A stretch of 64,000 bases of DNA, from the NCBI GenBank assembly GCA_028023455.1, contig JAQFVV010006203.1:6046821-6110820 (forward strand). Reading direction: 5' to 3'. The notes under the pieces are model-generated. The model was not told the DNA's origin. It did not search any database and saw only the letters and a list, made by a program, of their open reading frames with translations. Source of the DNA: Epiperipatus broadwayi (taxonomy: Eukaryota > Onychophora > Udeonychophora > Euonychophora > Peripatidae). Shown piece after piece: positions 1 through 10,957 of this stretch (position 1 is the first letter of the stretch; each line of letters opens with the position of its first letter). Made by a program: the position numbers and the translations under genes.

Positions 1-540
1 ATTTCTCTATTATTTTCATTGCTTAAGTTTTATTTATGTCTATTTTTATCTTATACTACTCTATTAGTTCTATCAATTATATATAATTCCTTGTTAAGTT
101 TATTACACTATATGTAAAATCTATCATATCATCAATAGATCTGATAGACTGAACTTTTCTACCTCCTATACTAATCCTATTATTATTGAAACAGCATTCA
201 TTTACAATCACTTAAACATATGTTCAAGAAAAGGAATATAAACAACATTCATGATTGCACACTTCCTACATTTATCTCTTCAGTAAAAACTATATTAAAT
301 AAAATATTTTCCAACAACATATAAATTTATTATTAAAAATCTTTTCTCTCTTTCCAACCTGTACTTTTTCTATTCAAAATATCCAATAAACTAATCTAAT
401 TTACTATATCAGAAAATTAATAAAACTTTAAACTCCATTCCTCTCTCCATACAACTCTCAACAATAATTCTCAACAATTTAATCATAATTTTTTTGACTA
501 TGCATTTTCCAAATACAAACTACTCACAACATATAATTAT
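1..540. other. AT-rich intergenic or intronic DNA
   Basis: No open reading frame, RNA gene or mobile element can be recognised here. The stretch is AT-rich with short homopolymer runs and ends where the inverted hammerhead-bearing repeat begins. Confidence 0.5.
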
Positions 541-1036
541 TAAAACAGGCAAAACTTTCTATACATATTGCCACTCAGTGCAAGCCAAAGTAATCAATGG
601 ATGCCAGAAGGCTTGTGCAAAAAATCCCCATCTAGTGCCTACTCATACAATATCCCCAGACTAGTTTCTGGCTTGTGGCCTTCATCAATGAGGAGCCTTG
701 GATCTGAGAGCACTACAACTAGATCTTAGGATTTAATGAAACCTTCCAGCAGCCACCTTTTATCTCTACTTAACTACAAAACTATGAGACTTAAATTGAA
801 AACACTATAATATTTTCAATCCAAGCTCATCAGCTTATATAGTCATATAGGTTTGAACTGAGTTCAGTACCCATACAATTTGATGTCTTTAGTGTTTTAA
901 TAACCATAGCCATCACTATCCTATCAGGCAGGATTGGTTTTAGGCCAATAAACATCACATGGTCACCATTTCTTAAGCTTGCTTTTAACTGTTATTAAAA
1001 CAGACAAAACCCTCTATACATATTGCCATTGTAATT
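541..1036 (-). repeat. Hammerhead-bearing repeat family 1, copy A (inverted)
   Basis: This block is the reverse complement of the repeat seen in direct orientation at 1031-1665 and 47678-47877. Read on the minus strand it runs through the landmarks GTTTTAATAACAGTTAA, a stretch around GGGTACTGAACT, TTTTGTAGTTAAGTAGAG, CTAAGATCTAG and the hammerhead motif at 645-703. The sequence AAACAGRCAAAAC occurs at both ends (near 543 and 998), so slightly more than one unit is present, with a unit of about 455 bp. This copy keeps about 100 bp (roughly 890-985) that the direct copies lack, so it may be closer to the full-length unit. It contains no protein-coding capacity. The family is identified only by comparison within the window. 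Confidence 0.8.
645..703 (-). ncRNA. Hammerhead ribozyme motif, type I, family 1 copy A (decayed)
   Basis: On the minus strand the order is outer stem-I strand ATCCAA, inner stem-I strand TCCTCA, core TTGATGA (expected CTGATGA), stem-loop II AGGCCACAAGCCA, GAAA, a very short stem III ending in AGTC, then TGGGGA and TTGTAT closing stem I. The first core base is C3 to U, and one outer stem pair is lost (TTGTAT instead of TTGGAT). The C3 change is expected to abolish or strongly reduce cleavage, so this is a fossil of the motif seen intact at 1441-1499. Confidence 0.65.
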
Positions 1037-1093
1037 AAGTAGAAATAAAAGATGGCTGCATTAGATCCTAAGATCTAGGTGCAGTGCTCTCAG

Positions 1094-1152
1094 ATCCAAG
1101 GCTCCTCATTGATGAAGATCACAAGTCAGAAACTAGTGAGGGGATATTTGAT
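1094..1152 (+). ncRNA. Hammerhead ribozyme motif, type I, family 1 copy B (decayed)
   Basis: ATCCAA (1094-1099), TCCTCA, TTGATGA (1109-1115), a degraded stem-loop II, GAAAC (1129-1133), then AGTG where AGTC is expected, and TTTGAT closing the outer stem. Two changes argue against activity: C3 is U and the cleavage-site base 17 is G. It aligns along its full length with copy C, 347 bp downstream. Confidence 0.6.
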
Positions 1153-1440
1153 GTACAAGCCTTCTGGCATCCATTGATTATTCTGACTTGCACTGAGTGA
1201 CAATACGTATAGAGAGTTTTGCCTGTTTTAATAACAGTTAAGAGCAAGCATCAAAAACACCAAATTGTATGGGTACTGAACTGAGTTCAGATTTATATGA
1301 CTATATATAAGCTGATGAGCTTGGATTGAAAAATTATAGTGTTTTCAATTTGAGTCTCATAGTTTTGTAGTTAAATAGAGATAAAAAGTGACTGCTGGAG
1401 GGTTGCATCAGATCCTAAGATCTAGATGCAATGCTCTCAG

Positions 1441-1499
1441 ATCCAAGGCTCCTCACTGATGAAGGCCATAAGCCAGAAACTAGTCTGAGGATATTGGAT
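1441..1499 (+). ncRNA. Hammerhead ribozyme, type I, family 1 copy C (core intact)
   Basis: All conserved parts of a type I hammerhead occur in order. Stem I has an outer helix ATCCAA (1441-1446) with TTGGAT (1494-1499), six Watson-Crick pairs. It also has an inner helix TCCTCA (1450-1455) with TGAGGA (1486-1491), again six perfect pairs. The two are separated by an internal loop GGC/TA. The core is CTGATGA (1456-1462). Stem II is GGC/GCC with loop CATAA, but has A opposite A where a G-C pair normally sits at 10.1-11.1. GAAA is at 1476-1479. Stem III is a minimal palindrome ACTAGT followed by C, giving the cleavage triplet GUC (1483-1485) with predicted cleavage after 1485. Hammerheads with such short stem III are known to work best as dimers, which fits the tandem organisation. 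The A/A mismatch could weaken activity; copy D has a U-A pair there. Confidence 0.8.
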
Positions 1500-1665
1500 G
1501 AGTAGGCCCTAGATAGGGATTTTATGACAAGCCTTCTGGCATCATCCATTGATTACTCTGGTTTGCACTGAGTGGCAATATGTATAGAGAGTTTTGCCTG
1601 TTTTAATAACAGTTAAGAGAAAGCATAAGAAATGGTGATCATATGATGTCACTGAATATAAGATT

Positions 1666-4600
1666 AAGCAAATTGTTTTAAAATCTTTACATTTGGTTGC
1701 ATTAAACTTTTGATCTACAAAAACCATTCTATAATAAATTTTTTATACTTTCTTGTTATGTAATGTGTTTTATTCACTTTTAGTCTTTTCAGAAATTTTC
1801 ACATTATCAATTATTTGTTGATTACAATACCAATCTCCAAATTATTATAAATTACTGAAGTTTTAAATTTTGGAAATATATTTGCCACATACTGCTTGAC
1901 TGACTAGAGTTCAGTTTTCTCTTTCCCTGTTATTCTTAACTTAAAAAGTTAAATGGTGCTTCTCAATAAATTTTAATTTAATAGAGTAAAAGAAAAAAAT
2001 TACATCATTAAATAAATGTACAACATGAATGTGTCTTCCATATTCACTGAAGGAAATTTTCATCTTCAAGATTTCAAAATATTTTAATAATAATGTTTTC
2101 CTATCAGGAGTACATTTAGAGATGTCATACTTAATGGTCTTCGAGGCAAGAGAATTCTCCATTGATCTTCACCTTATTAAACAATAATAGTTGAAATTTT
2201 TTTAATAAATAATTATTTACATAATTTTGCAATAACAATAAACAATAGAAAAGCTTACTGCACTTAAAATAAAAAATTGTTCTTACATATTTACGAATTT
2301 CATCTGGATTTCCATTTAAGATAACCAATTTGATTGATTTTAAGTTTAATGCAAAATATGGATGTGTGTATTTTTCCATAATAATGAACATTAAGAACCT
2401 TCTGGTAAATAATATAAAAATAAAATGAGATATATGTACATTGTAAAATTATACAAATTATTAATACTTTAATCAAATATTCGTAGTTTCTTGCTCGGAA
2501 ATTCACATGAAGTTTAAGCAACAGAAATAGAAAAAAATGAGTTGCAATCCATGGACCTCATGTTTTTGATTTTAAAAAGGATGGGGAGTGGTGAATTTAT
2601 ATATACAGAATGATATAAATATTTCTGAATCATTTAAAAATATAATTTTTTTTTCTAATATTTTACAAAGAAATGATGCACAATTTTTTTGTTAAAGCGA
2701 ATGTAGTAGGTTGAAAACTATACATGGTTTCAATAGTTATGAAATCAATGGGAGTTTTGAAGCATCACTTCTTTATCCACATTATCTCTAAAATAGTGAA
2801 ACTATCTGGAAAAAAAATCTACTCCAAACAAATCAGGAATCTTAACTGAATTAAACTGAAAATGAACAGTCAACAAGAAATCAGCCAAATAATTCCTAAA
2901 ACTATGGAAAAAATTATAAAAAATGTAGAAAGAAAAAAACAAAAACATATTTGAGTCATCAAAAGCAAAACAGTCATCCAAATGGCATTATTTACTGCAT
3001 TTAATGAAAATAATCTTCCTGAATAATTGTGCATTTTAATGTTTTGTTTTTCTCTTTGACCCAACAATTTAAATAAGAAACAAATATGCCGGTGACTTTT
3101 GTTTATGTATGTATGTGAGTATATATATATAAAGCGAGAAAAAATTCAGCTTTAATTTTACCAACATAATTATTTTATATGAAGAAACAATTGATAAGCT
3201 AAAAAATATATAAAAGAGATAATTTTTATTAAAAATACAAATGATGATCTAAATTGACAAGATAGTAATATAAAAATACATGAAGCATAAAGTAATACAG
3301 AATATTTTTTTTCTTAAGCAATTACCATCCTGCAATAATTTGAATCCCATTTTGTAATTGCCAACAATTAGATTGTCAATACATAAAGAGTATTCTTTTA
3401 ATACAATTTTAAAAATATCATTAATAAGTAAATTTACTATATATAAATGTATATTTCCTGCAAAAAAATGTGTATTGACATACATATGTTTGCAACTACA
3501 AAATGTGCCAAATTTAGCAAGAATTACTTTATTGCTTCTTTTGACCAATATTAGTAACTTTAATTTAAAAATTATTAATTTTACTAATAAACAACTATTA
3601 TGATCATTAATGGATTGAGACAATAAAGTCATTATTATATAATATGAGGAAAAAATAAAAATTCTTCCTCTTTTCAAAAAAGACAGAGCTGATTCATCAT
3701 AGCTATTCTCATTTTTATCATAAAATGCCCCTATAAATAGATCATCCATAAGAAATTTTTATTTTTATAAACTTTCAATTTTCTAGTTACCTATTAACTA
3801 ATTTTAAAAAAATATTAGCTTTCAGTTTTTAAATTGCCGATCACATGGAATTTACATTGCATATGAAATCAATTAATTAATTTGCGTGTTGTAAATAATT
3901 ATATTATTAAAATCTTCACAGGCAATCTAAATGATGGGTTTTATAATTTATTAAAATATATCTTCATACACAATTAATAAATAAGTTGCAAAGAATTTGC
4001 ACACAAAGTGCAAAAAATTGAATGATCTATCAACTTCACTATAAAAGTAACAATGGCAAAGTATGATATTTAAATGAATTAAAACTTATAATCTTAAAAC
4101 TATTGCAAAACAATTGTAGTTCAAATAAGTTCTCTTTTATTTTAAAATGGTCATTTCATATTTTCTAATTATATTACAATATATAAATACTTTTTAAAGA
4201 AATTTTATAATTACAATAACAAAACAATAATGAATATCTCCTCTCTATAAATACTATGTAGAAAAACATTTTATTGCTTTATAGTTGATAATGTTGAATT
4301 ATATGTGTATTTAATTTTTTTTATTAAAATTATAACTTAGAATAGGGCACCAATGGATTTATGAGAAGTTTCATATTGACTTGAATCAATCTTTGAAGAG
4401 GGAGGGAAAGTATATTTCATGCTTATTTAACTATAATAAAAAAAATAATTAATTATTTTAAAAATTACTTTTTAATTTTTTTACAACCCCTCCCCCCCAT
4501 AAATACAGAAATACTTATACCTTATAATGAGATTACTTTTCATAAGACAGATTATAAGTCCATTTGATTGTCAAGTCCAAATAACAATAATGGATATATG

Positions 4601-7600
4601 ATTATAACATATATTACTTATACCCAAATCTTTTATTATAGCTAAAATATAGCATGGTATAAAATAGATTATTATATGTTAGATATATGTTCTCCAATTA
4701 TATTACTAGCAAGAAAATTATTTTCTTTTCATGTTACCACATGATTTCCATCATGCATTTAAGTTAAAAGTATATCTGTAAGTACAGTGAGCTCTCACTT
4801 CATAATTTTTTAAAAGATCAGAAAAATGATAAATACAGAAATAAAATTAGAATGGAAAATTAAACAAATTATAGATAAAAAAGTTTAATGATTATTCATT
4901 GAAAAGTATAAAGACAACTTAATTATTAGCTTTAAAAACAATTAGATATTACAATGTAAACATACTGTACCAGTTAATACAGCACCACACTAGTTTATGA
5001 ATGCTGAACATGACACCCCATATAAAATTATTTCATGTTCATGATGATTATACCAAAAATTTCTAATTCACAGAAAAGGAGACCAAACTAATAATGATTA
5101 GTTATATTCCCCTTGTCACCTTCTATGTAACAATCATTGTACTAAAATGGCAATTCATATCATATTTATAAAAATTAAAAGCTATGAACCTTAATTGCCA
5201 ATTTCCAGAGAAATTATACTATGAATAACACAATGAAAGTACACGTTACTCCCAATACTTCCTAGGGCTAGCTCAGTATTACACTCTACTTCTCAGGGTG
5301 AGTGGCATTTACTATTAATCAAGGGTGAGAACATATGACAATGACAAATTTAACCATATTCAAATTATACTAACAAACAATAAGGCAGATGACTGAATGC
5401 CAACACTAGATATTTTAATAAATTGAACAGTTCATTTACAAAGACTAATTACAATCCATTTTCCAACCAATAAACATAATAATACAAAAATAAATATATC
5501 AAATTCCTGCTCACTAAAAATATAATATAAAAAAAAAAATCTCTATAACCAACTAAACTAACTCCCTTCTATTTTCTTCACCCGATAATTCATCTATATC
5601 TATGTCTGTAGACGTGTATATACACACCTATAAACATATACCTGAGCTTTTATTTCTTTCACTCTGACATTGAAGCTTTGAACAAATAGGTTAATATTAA
5701 TCTCAGAGAAAGTTAATACTTTACAAGATCATTACAAAAAAAATCTGTATACACATCCTGTTGGCTGAAGCCTTACTATATATGACACTATCGAGTGTTT
5801 CACTCTATCCAAAATTGATCTTTTGGAACACACATATTTCTTTTCTAATAAAAATAAATGAATCATGATAATCAAAATATGTGTTTATTTCAATGACACC
5901 ATAAAAGTACAAATATAAAAATAATTTGGTTATACATAGTGTACAAATAAGTCAATTAACCAAACACAAAAGCAGAAAATAATAATAATAATAAAATAAT
6001 AAGTTTTAACCTTATTCCTGGGATTGCAGTGAATAAAATTGGTAATCTTATTCAAATAAGTAATTTTCTTTTCTGTTCTTCTAACAATATACTGTTCAGA
6101 GCCCTTATATATATTATTACACTTTCTCTTGTTGAATATGTGATATATTATCTAACGAATATCCAAAAACTTGGTGATCCATATCTACAATACACATATA
6201 CTTTATTATACATTTCTTTAAGCTTCTTTTAAGCAAATCTCTTGGCAGACATTTAGCAGAAGGCAAATGCAGCAACAAAATCACATGATTAGGGATATAG
6301 AGAATACAGTGTACTTAAAGTTCCTCTATTCCAATGAATTTACTATTATATATTTAATGTTGAATGTTTCATCGATATTATTTATTTTTACGGGTTAACA
6401 GAATAACTATCACTAATTCCTCTTTATTCCATTCTGCTTAAATTATCCCACATATGTCTTTTCTATTTAAAAATCAAATCTCAATTTCAGTAAATACATT
6501 CTGGCTCTCTGGTAAATTTTTTTTCATGTTTTTTTGAGTCTTCTCTCCACCTTTATCTAAACAATTCCAAAAAGAAAACAACCACAAAACAGTACCAAGA
6601 AGCAAGACCACCCTCAATAACTCTTTTTTCTCTTTTCATAATTTTTTTCAACAAAGGAAAATGCTGACTCACAGCTCATGTGACCAATCTTATTATCTTT
6701 ACTCTTACAAAAACTTCCCATATTGCTGAGACTAAAAAATTTAATTAGTTTTGACTTATAAAAGTTTTAGTAATTTAAATCTACTAATCCTAATAAAAGT
6801 ACAAATTCTTTTGCCTCAAAAAAACAACAAAAATAAAATTCTTAAGTAATTACAAGATCAAAAAATAACAACATTCTTAATTAATTCATTATAGGATTTA
6901 GTTAACAAAATTTTTAATTAATTAATTCTAAGATAGGAATCAATGAAATTCTTATAGAATCACTTGTAGTACAAAAATTAATGAAATTCTTATTTAATTT
7001 TGAGGCATAGAATAATCAACATTCTTAACATATTTTTTTCTCTACCTGAATTAGATCTCACTCTTATGAAAAAAAAATCATTTTTTTCCTTCATAACAAC
7101 AACAACAAAAAAGTAATGTGAATAAACATTTATATCTTACATGCATACACATTCTACATCTACAGACACATCTGTCCATTTTTTTTCTTTTTTGTAACTT
7201 TCCCAAATTTTTATCTTATTAAGATCTGGCTTTAAACTAACCTAATCTCAACTTGCGAAAGGTTTGAACCTAATCCCTGTCACAATACATATTTTAATAT
7301 CATAGTAATTACATACATTTAAAATGTTAGTGTTAATAGTAATTATAAAATGACTACTTTTTTAATATATACAGTAGAACTGCCATGATTGCTATATTTT
7401 GTTTCAAGCCCTCTGAGTGACCAGCATAAACTAGTGGATAATAGCTGATGTTTTGTTTACAATATAATTATTTACAATTGTTTTGCACATGTACAGTATC
7501 TTTTAGCACACCCTCATATATATATATATTTAATATAGATACTTTTTAATATATATCCACATACTTCTAATACAACAATTTAAAGATTACAGTACATTCT

Positions 7601-8099
7601 GTTAAGAAAAAGGTACTAAAATAATATAAGAAATTATATAATGTATTTATTGATATGTGTATGTGTTTATACTCTTAACCAAAAAAATAATAGTAAAAAT
7701 AATTGTAATCTCTTTTTTTTTTTTGATAATTTTTTTAATTTCCATCAAATATGTTTTTCTCTTTTCATTATTTCACTAATAAATGATTTCTTGTTATTGA
7801 TGCAACCATTGAACTTCAGAAAATGAATTTTTTCTTATTTTACTATTAAATTAATTACTAGTACTTTATTTTCATTTTAATATATAGATAAAAAGTACAA
7901 ATCCATTTAAGCTTGGGAGAATTTTATAATCACTGCTGTTATGCTTTGAAGTCATTTCAATTAAAATTTTATAATTATTGAAAGGAAAAAAAAGTGAAGA
8001 AATTTAATCCAATTTAGACTGCTTTGTAAATTGAGTGACCATGAATGTATGAGGGAGTGAGATTTTCATGAACAAGACAAGAAAATGGCTGTTGTTTAT
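1666..8099. other. AT-rich non-coding stretch
   Basis: About 6.4 kb without a supportable gene or mobile element. Short open frames of 60-166 codons occur by chance in this low-GC sequence: their translations are dominated by I, L, F, N, K and Y and match no family I know. The minus-strand piece 2290-2412 has splice-like borders but was not accepted (see rejected items). Short TA and GTAT microsatellite tracts occur at 3102-3132 and 7516-7530. Confidence 0.45.
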
Positions 8100-8240
8100 C
8101 AAAATATAATATAATACATGTAAGTGTAGAGGATTTGAACACAAAATTTCAAGCACCTTTCAGCTATCGACTCTATCTCATACAACTGATACATATGTGA
8201 AAAAGACAAAGGATGAAAGAATTGGAGGGTAAAGTAGACT
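8100..8240 (-). repeat. Hammerhead-like repeat family 2, truncated inverted copy
   Basis: Read on the minus strand this block matches 8335-8450: shared words are TTTGTCTTTTTCACAT, TTGTATGAGAT, GCTGAA.GGTGCTT and GTTCAAATCCTCTACA. It stops before the hammerhead-like part of the family. GTTCAAATCC resembles a tRNA B-box, so the family may be tRNA-related, but no clear A-box or cloverleaf is seen. It forms an inverted pair with the following copy, separated by about 50 bp. Confidence 0.6.
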
Positions 8241-8280
8241 GAAGCCTGTCCATTAAAATTTGATGGTTTGCTACCTAAAC

Positions 8281-8452
8281 CAAGCATGGACCAACTGATA
8301 AGTGCTGGTTCAGCACAAAATATGAATATTGGAGATCATTTGTCTTTTTCACATGTGTGTGATCATGTGTATTGATTGTATGAGATTGAGTAAACAGCTG
8401 AAGGGTGCTTAAAAGCCTGTGTTCAAATCCTCTACATTTACATCTAATTTCC
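8281..8452 (+). repeat. Hammerhead-like repeat family 2, copy 1
   Basis: Starts with the hammerhead-like motif at 8291-8334 and continues through TTTGTCTTTTTCACAT to GTTCAAATCCTCTACA. The first half is shared with 25671-25780 and the second half, inverted, with 8100-8240. No coding potential. Confidence 0.65.
8291..8334 (+). ncRNA. Hammerhead-like motif, family 2 copy 1 (decayed)
   Basis: CCAA (8291-8294) followed by CTGATAA (expected CTGATGA, G8 changed to A), a perfect six-pair stem II GTGCTG/CAGCAC with loop GTT, then AAAA where GAAA is expected, a short stem III, the triplet ATA and TTGG, which pairs with CCAA to close stem I. Two core positions are mutated, so activity is not expected. 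The spacing and helices match the copy at 25667-25719. Confidence 0.5.
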
Positions 8453-8460
8453 AAGTACAT

Positions 8461-9186
8461 TAAATTATACTTGTATTCTAATATATGTAAGTGTAAAATT
8501 TATATTTTTCAAATTAATTTACAAATGTTAATACTTTGTCTTTTATTTCTTTACTTTTTTATATACAGCTTATACTGTGGATATTAAGATAGTAATTTTT
8601 GTAGTTCCACTATAATCTTATCTAATCATTAATTTATTACAAAAAAATAATTTATTCAACTGCTTTAATTTTATAAATAAAATAAATTGACATTACTTCT
8701 TCTGACAAATTTTATACTTCAATTAATCACTGATAATATAAAGCACTTTTGAAGACTAATAAAAAAAAAACTATTTTTAAAGAAAGAATAGCAAAATGAA
8801 ATAAGGTTAGGGCAAAGTTAATTATTTCTAATTTTAAAAAGAAATAAATGAAACAGTTAAAAAAGAGAAGATATGATTGTTATTGTGATTTACTAATGAA
8901 AGATATGAAAAAACAACAGTTTGAAAAATAATGTACCAATAAAAATAACATATATTTCTAAGATAATGACTTTAGGATCAAAAAAAGCAAACATTAGATG
9001 TGGAAGAATAATATACATGTCTATTACAAGAATTTACTGTATGGTAATATTTAGAAATTGTTATTAACATAGACCAATATATATTAAAAAATATTTATTT
9101 GATACTTTAGAAACATTACCATTCTCAATAGATAAAATTATAATTTTAAAGTGAATATGTGCATGTATATATATATGAATACTTAC
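8461..9186. other. AT-rich intronic DNA downstream of exon 9187-9291
   Basis: No gene or mobile element recognised. If the minus-strand gene continues to the left of the window, this is part of its next intron. Confidence 0.4.
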
Positions 9187-9291
9187 TTTATTATCCTTAG
9201 AATCATCATTGTGTTTAATTTCCATAAATCCCAAGTTTTTGGTTTCTACAGTTGTTTCACCATTTTTAGTCACTTCATGTCTAACATGAAC
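9187..9291 (-). CDS. Internal exon of an unrecognised host gene (exon 4 of those seen)
   Basis: A 105-nt exon, 35 codons, open throughout. The acceptor is a T-rich tract ending TTTTCTAG and the donor is GTAAGTATT, both close to consensus. The peptide begins VHVRHEVTKNGETTVETKN and ends HNDDSKDNK; it is polar and charged, with no membrane segment or recognised domain. It starts and ends in phase 0, and the exon at 14599-14736 ends in phase 0, so the two join without a shift. The intron between them is 5307 bp. The exon is richer in GAA, ACA and GTT codons and less AT-biased than its surroundings. A following exon is not found in the 9 kb to the left edge. Confidence 0.82.
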
Positions 9292-9429
9292 CTAGAAAAA
9301 TATAATTTTTAATCCTATAATTATGGTCATTTTATAATTTTATTAATAATATCTCACAAATAAAATGATAACTTTAAAACATCTAAGAAAATAGCAACAA
9401 TAACAAGCAAGATTTCTTTGGGAATATCT
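9292..9429. other. Intron sequence next to exon 9187-9291
   Basis: Contains the acceptor and pyrimidine tract (on the minus strand) of the exon at 9187-9291; nothing else recognised. Confidence 0.4.
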
Positions 9430-9850
9430 TGTCCTAGATGCCATTCTTCATCAGTTTAAACCATTATTAATCCTTCCCAAGTTCATTTATTTTCTCTATA
9501 TCACTCCAGCAAATTTCTTTATCATGCCTATCTACCTCACCTGTTGTTTCATTCTAGATCTTCATATTTTGGAATTTGGCTTGAGATTTCAAATATTCAT
9601 CTATTGTCACCTTTTCTAGCAACATATCCAGTTTAACTCCATTTTAAGCTCTTATTTCTTTCAATTATATTAGAGATTCTATCATCCACATATTTTGCTT
9701 TAAATATTACTTTATTAATTACAATATATCTCTCACCATATTTTGTTGTGAGATATAATATCATCCACATATTTTACTCTAGATATCTCTTTGCTAATCC
9801 CAATATATATCTCCCCATATTTTGCTGTGAGATCTAAGTCTATTACACTA
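9430..9850 (-). pseudogene. RTE-type LINE reverse-transcriptase tail, degenerate
   Basis: On the minus strand, between about 9650 and 9440, the translation reads LKWSWTGYVARKGDNR followed by residues spaced like the C-terminal tail of RTE-type LINE proteins (family pattern: K-W-x-W-x-G-H-x-A-R-x-x-D-x-R-W, then R-W and W-x-x-L/M-G-E-A). It is broken by stops. The part at 9670-9832 holds two imperfect tandem copies of an ~82-bp unit around ATCATCCACATATTTT and TGAGAT. This is a short terminal fragment; the rest of the element is absent. Confidence 0.45.
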
Positions 9851-10121
9851 GTAGAGAAATTTAAATTACTCATTGGTGCTAAAAATTGAGTTAAAATTAT
9901 AATAGCTATTAAAAAAGTAAAATTTTAAGGATTTCAAATATAAACCAGTTACCTATTATTATCAGTCATATTATAAAATGTCACGTGGTTTAATCATTTG
10001 TCAGATTACTATGACTCAGAAAAAAAAAATTAGAAAGAAATTTATAAATAAGAACTATATATCTTAATAATATGAGTTATTACAGTTTAGAATGTAATTT
10101 TAAAATTGAGATGTTAACATA

Positions 10122-10957
10122 CAAGGGGAGAGTCAAAAATAACTGGACTTTTGTAATAGAATCCCTTTCAAAATATAATTTATTTAATGTAATGCATCAA
10201 TCTAAACATGTTTTTGATTTTTTAAAGTAGTCTAAAAATACTTGCCAGGTGATGCCTTTTAACATTAAACCTGTCATTTTTTCCTTCACCAATTCTAAGA
10301 TTGCAAAAAAAAAAAAAAATGAAACATTTTTTTTCATTTAAGAGAATAAAAGAAGTTGCACACAGTAAGACTGAGCAAATATAGCAGACAGATAATTTAA
10401 ATCATGCTGAATTTACTTAAAACTTATTTCACACTCAAGGCTTTATGTGCTAGCGTGCTATCATGATGAAGCATGCATTCCTCACTTTGCCACAAACAGG
10501 ATGTTTATATTTTACTGCATCATGCAAAAATTTCAGAACTTGTAGGTTTTAAATGTCTGATTGTTATGAACGAATTCTGAGTGAACAAGGCTGTTTGCAT
10601 CCAAAAAAGAAATCAACGTCATCTTGCTATTAGACTTTGGGTCATGTTGAACACTTCCATTAAACTTGTGATTTTCCCAGAGCAACTTACTTGTAAGCTG
10701 TTACAAACATTACAATTGTTTCCTTGCCATTTTTTCAATTTCACATTACTCCAACTTTTCAACCAATATAAAAAGCAACAAATACACGAAACGCACTTTA
10801 CAAAAAAATATATTTTATTGCACTAAGAATTTGGTGTTATCATTTGGCAGATTGATGCAGTAAGGTGCCCACAATAGGTATTTAACGGCAGAAGCATGCA
10901 TTACAATAGGAATGTCTACCAGAGAACAATTCCAGTTATTTTTTGGGTCACTCCTCA
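10122..10957 (-). mobile_element. Mariner-type DNA transposon, inactive
   Basis: The 836-bp element is bounded by TA dinucleotides (10120-10121 and 10958-10959), the mariner target duplication. The imperfect terminal inverted repeats share GAGTCAAAAATAACTGGA on the left and, on the reverse strand of the right end, GAGTGACCCAAAAAATAACTGGAA. Minus-strand translation gives transposase fragments of the SETMAR-like mariner type. One is a stretch around FVHNNQTFKTYKFWKFLHDA (family: E-F-V-P-P-G-Q-T-V-N and so on). Another resembles the H-H-D-N-A-P-A-H motif with the second Asp in place (HHDSTLAHKALSVK), and the C-terminal part ends YFERDS. Stops and frameshifts are frequent and the usual 1.3-kb length is reduced by internal loss, so it cannot encode a working transposase. 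Confidence 0.85.

Larger units (their letters stand above)
1031..1665 (+). repeat. Hammerhead-bearing repeat family 1, tandem copies B and C
   Basis: Two direct copies follow the inverted copy A head to head at about 1030. Shared landmarks are AAGATCTAG (near 1070 and 1417), GCTCTCAGATCCAAGG (1086 and 1433), CTTCTGGCAT (1161 and 1533) and GAGAGTTTTGCCTG (1211 and 1587). The hammerhead motifs start at 1094 and 1441, a period of 347 bp. A tandem pair of units that each carry a hammerhead is the architecture described for retrozymes and for the terminal repeats of Penelope-like elements. No coding sequence is present; a 61-codon open frame at 1542-1727 on the minus strand is incidental. Confidence 0.8.

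Noticed and set aside
2290-2412. Minus-strand segment with acceptor TATTATTTACCAG and donor TAT|GTAAGAAC, and open frame with NGNPDEIRKY
   Set aside because: The open frame needs a phase that does not follow the phase-0 end of exon 9187-9291; in the required phase a TGA stops it after 33 codons. The peptide has no conserved look. Kept only as a remote possibility for a terminal exon.
3249-3749. 166-codon minus-strand open frame, the longest in the window
   Set aside because: Composition is that of random AT-rich translation (I, L, F, K, N, Y), with no motif, no splice context and a competing frame on the other strand.
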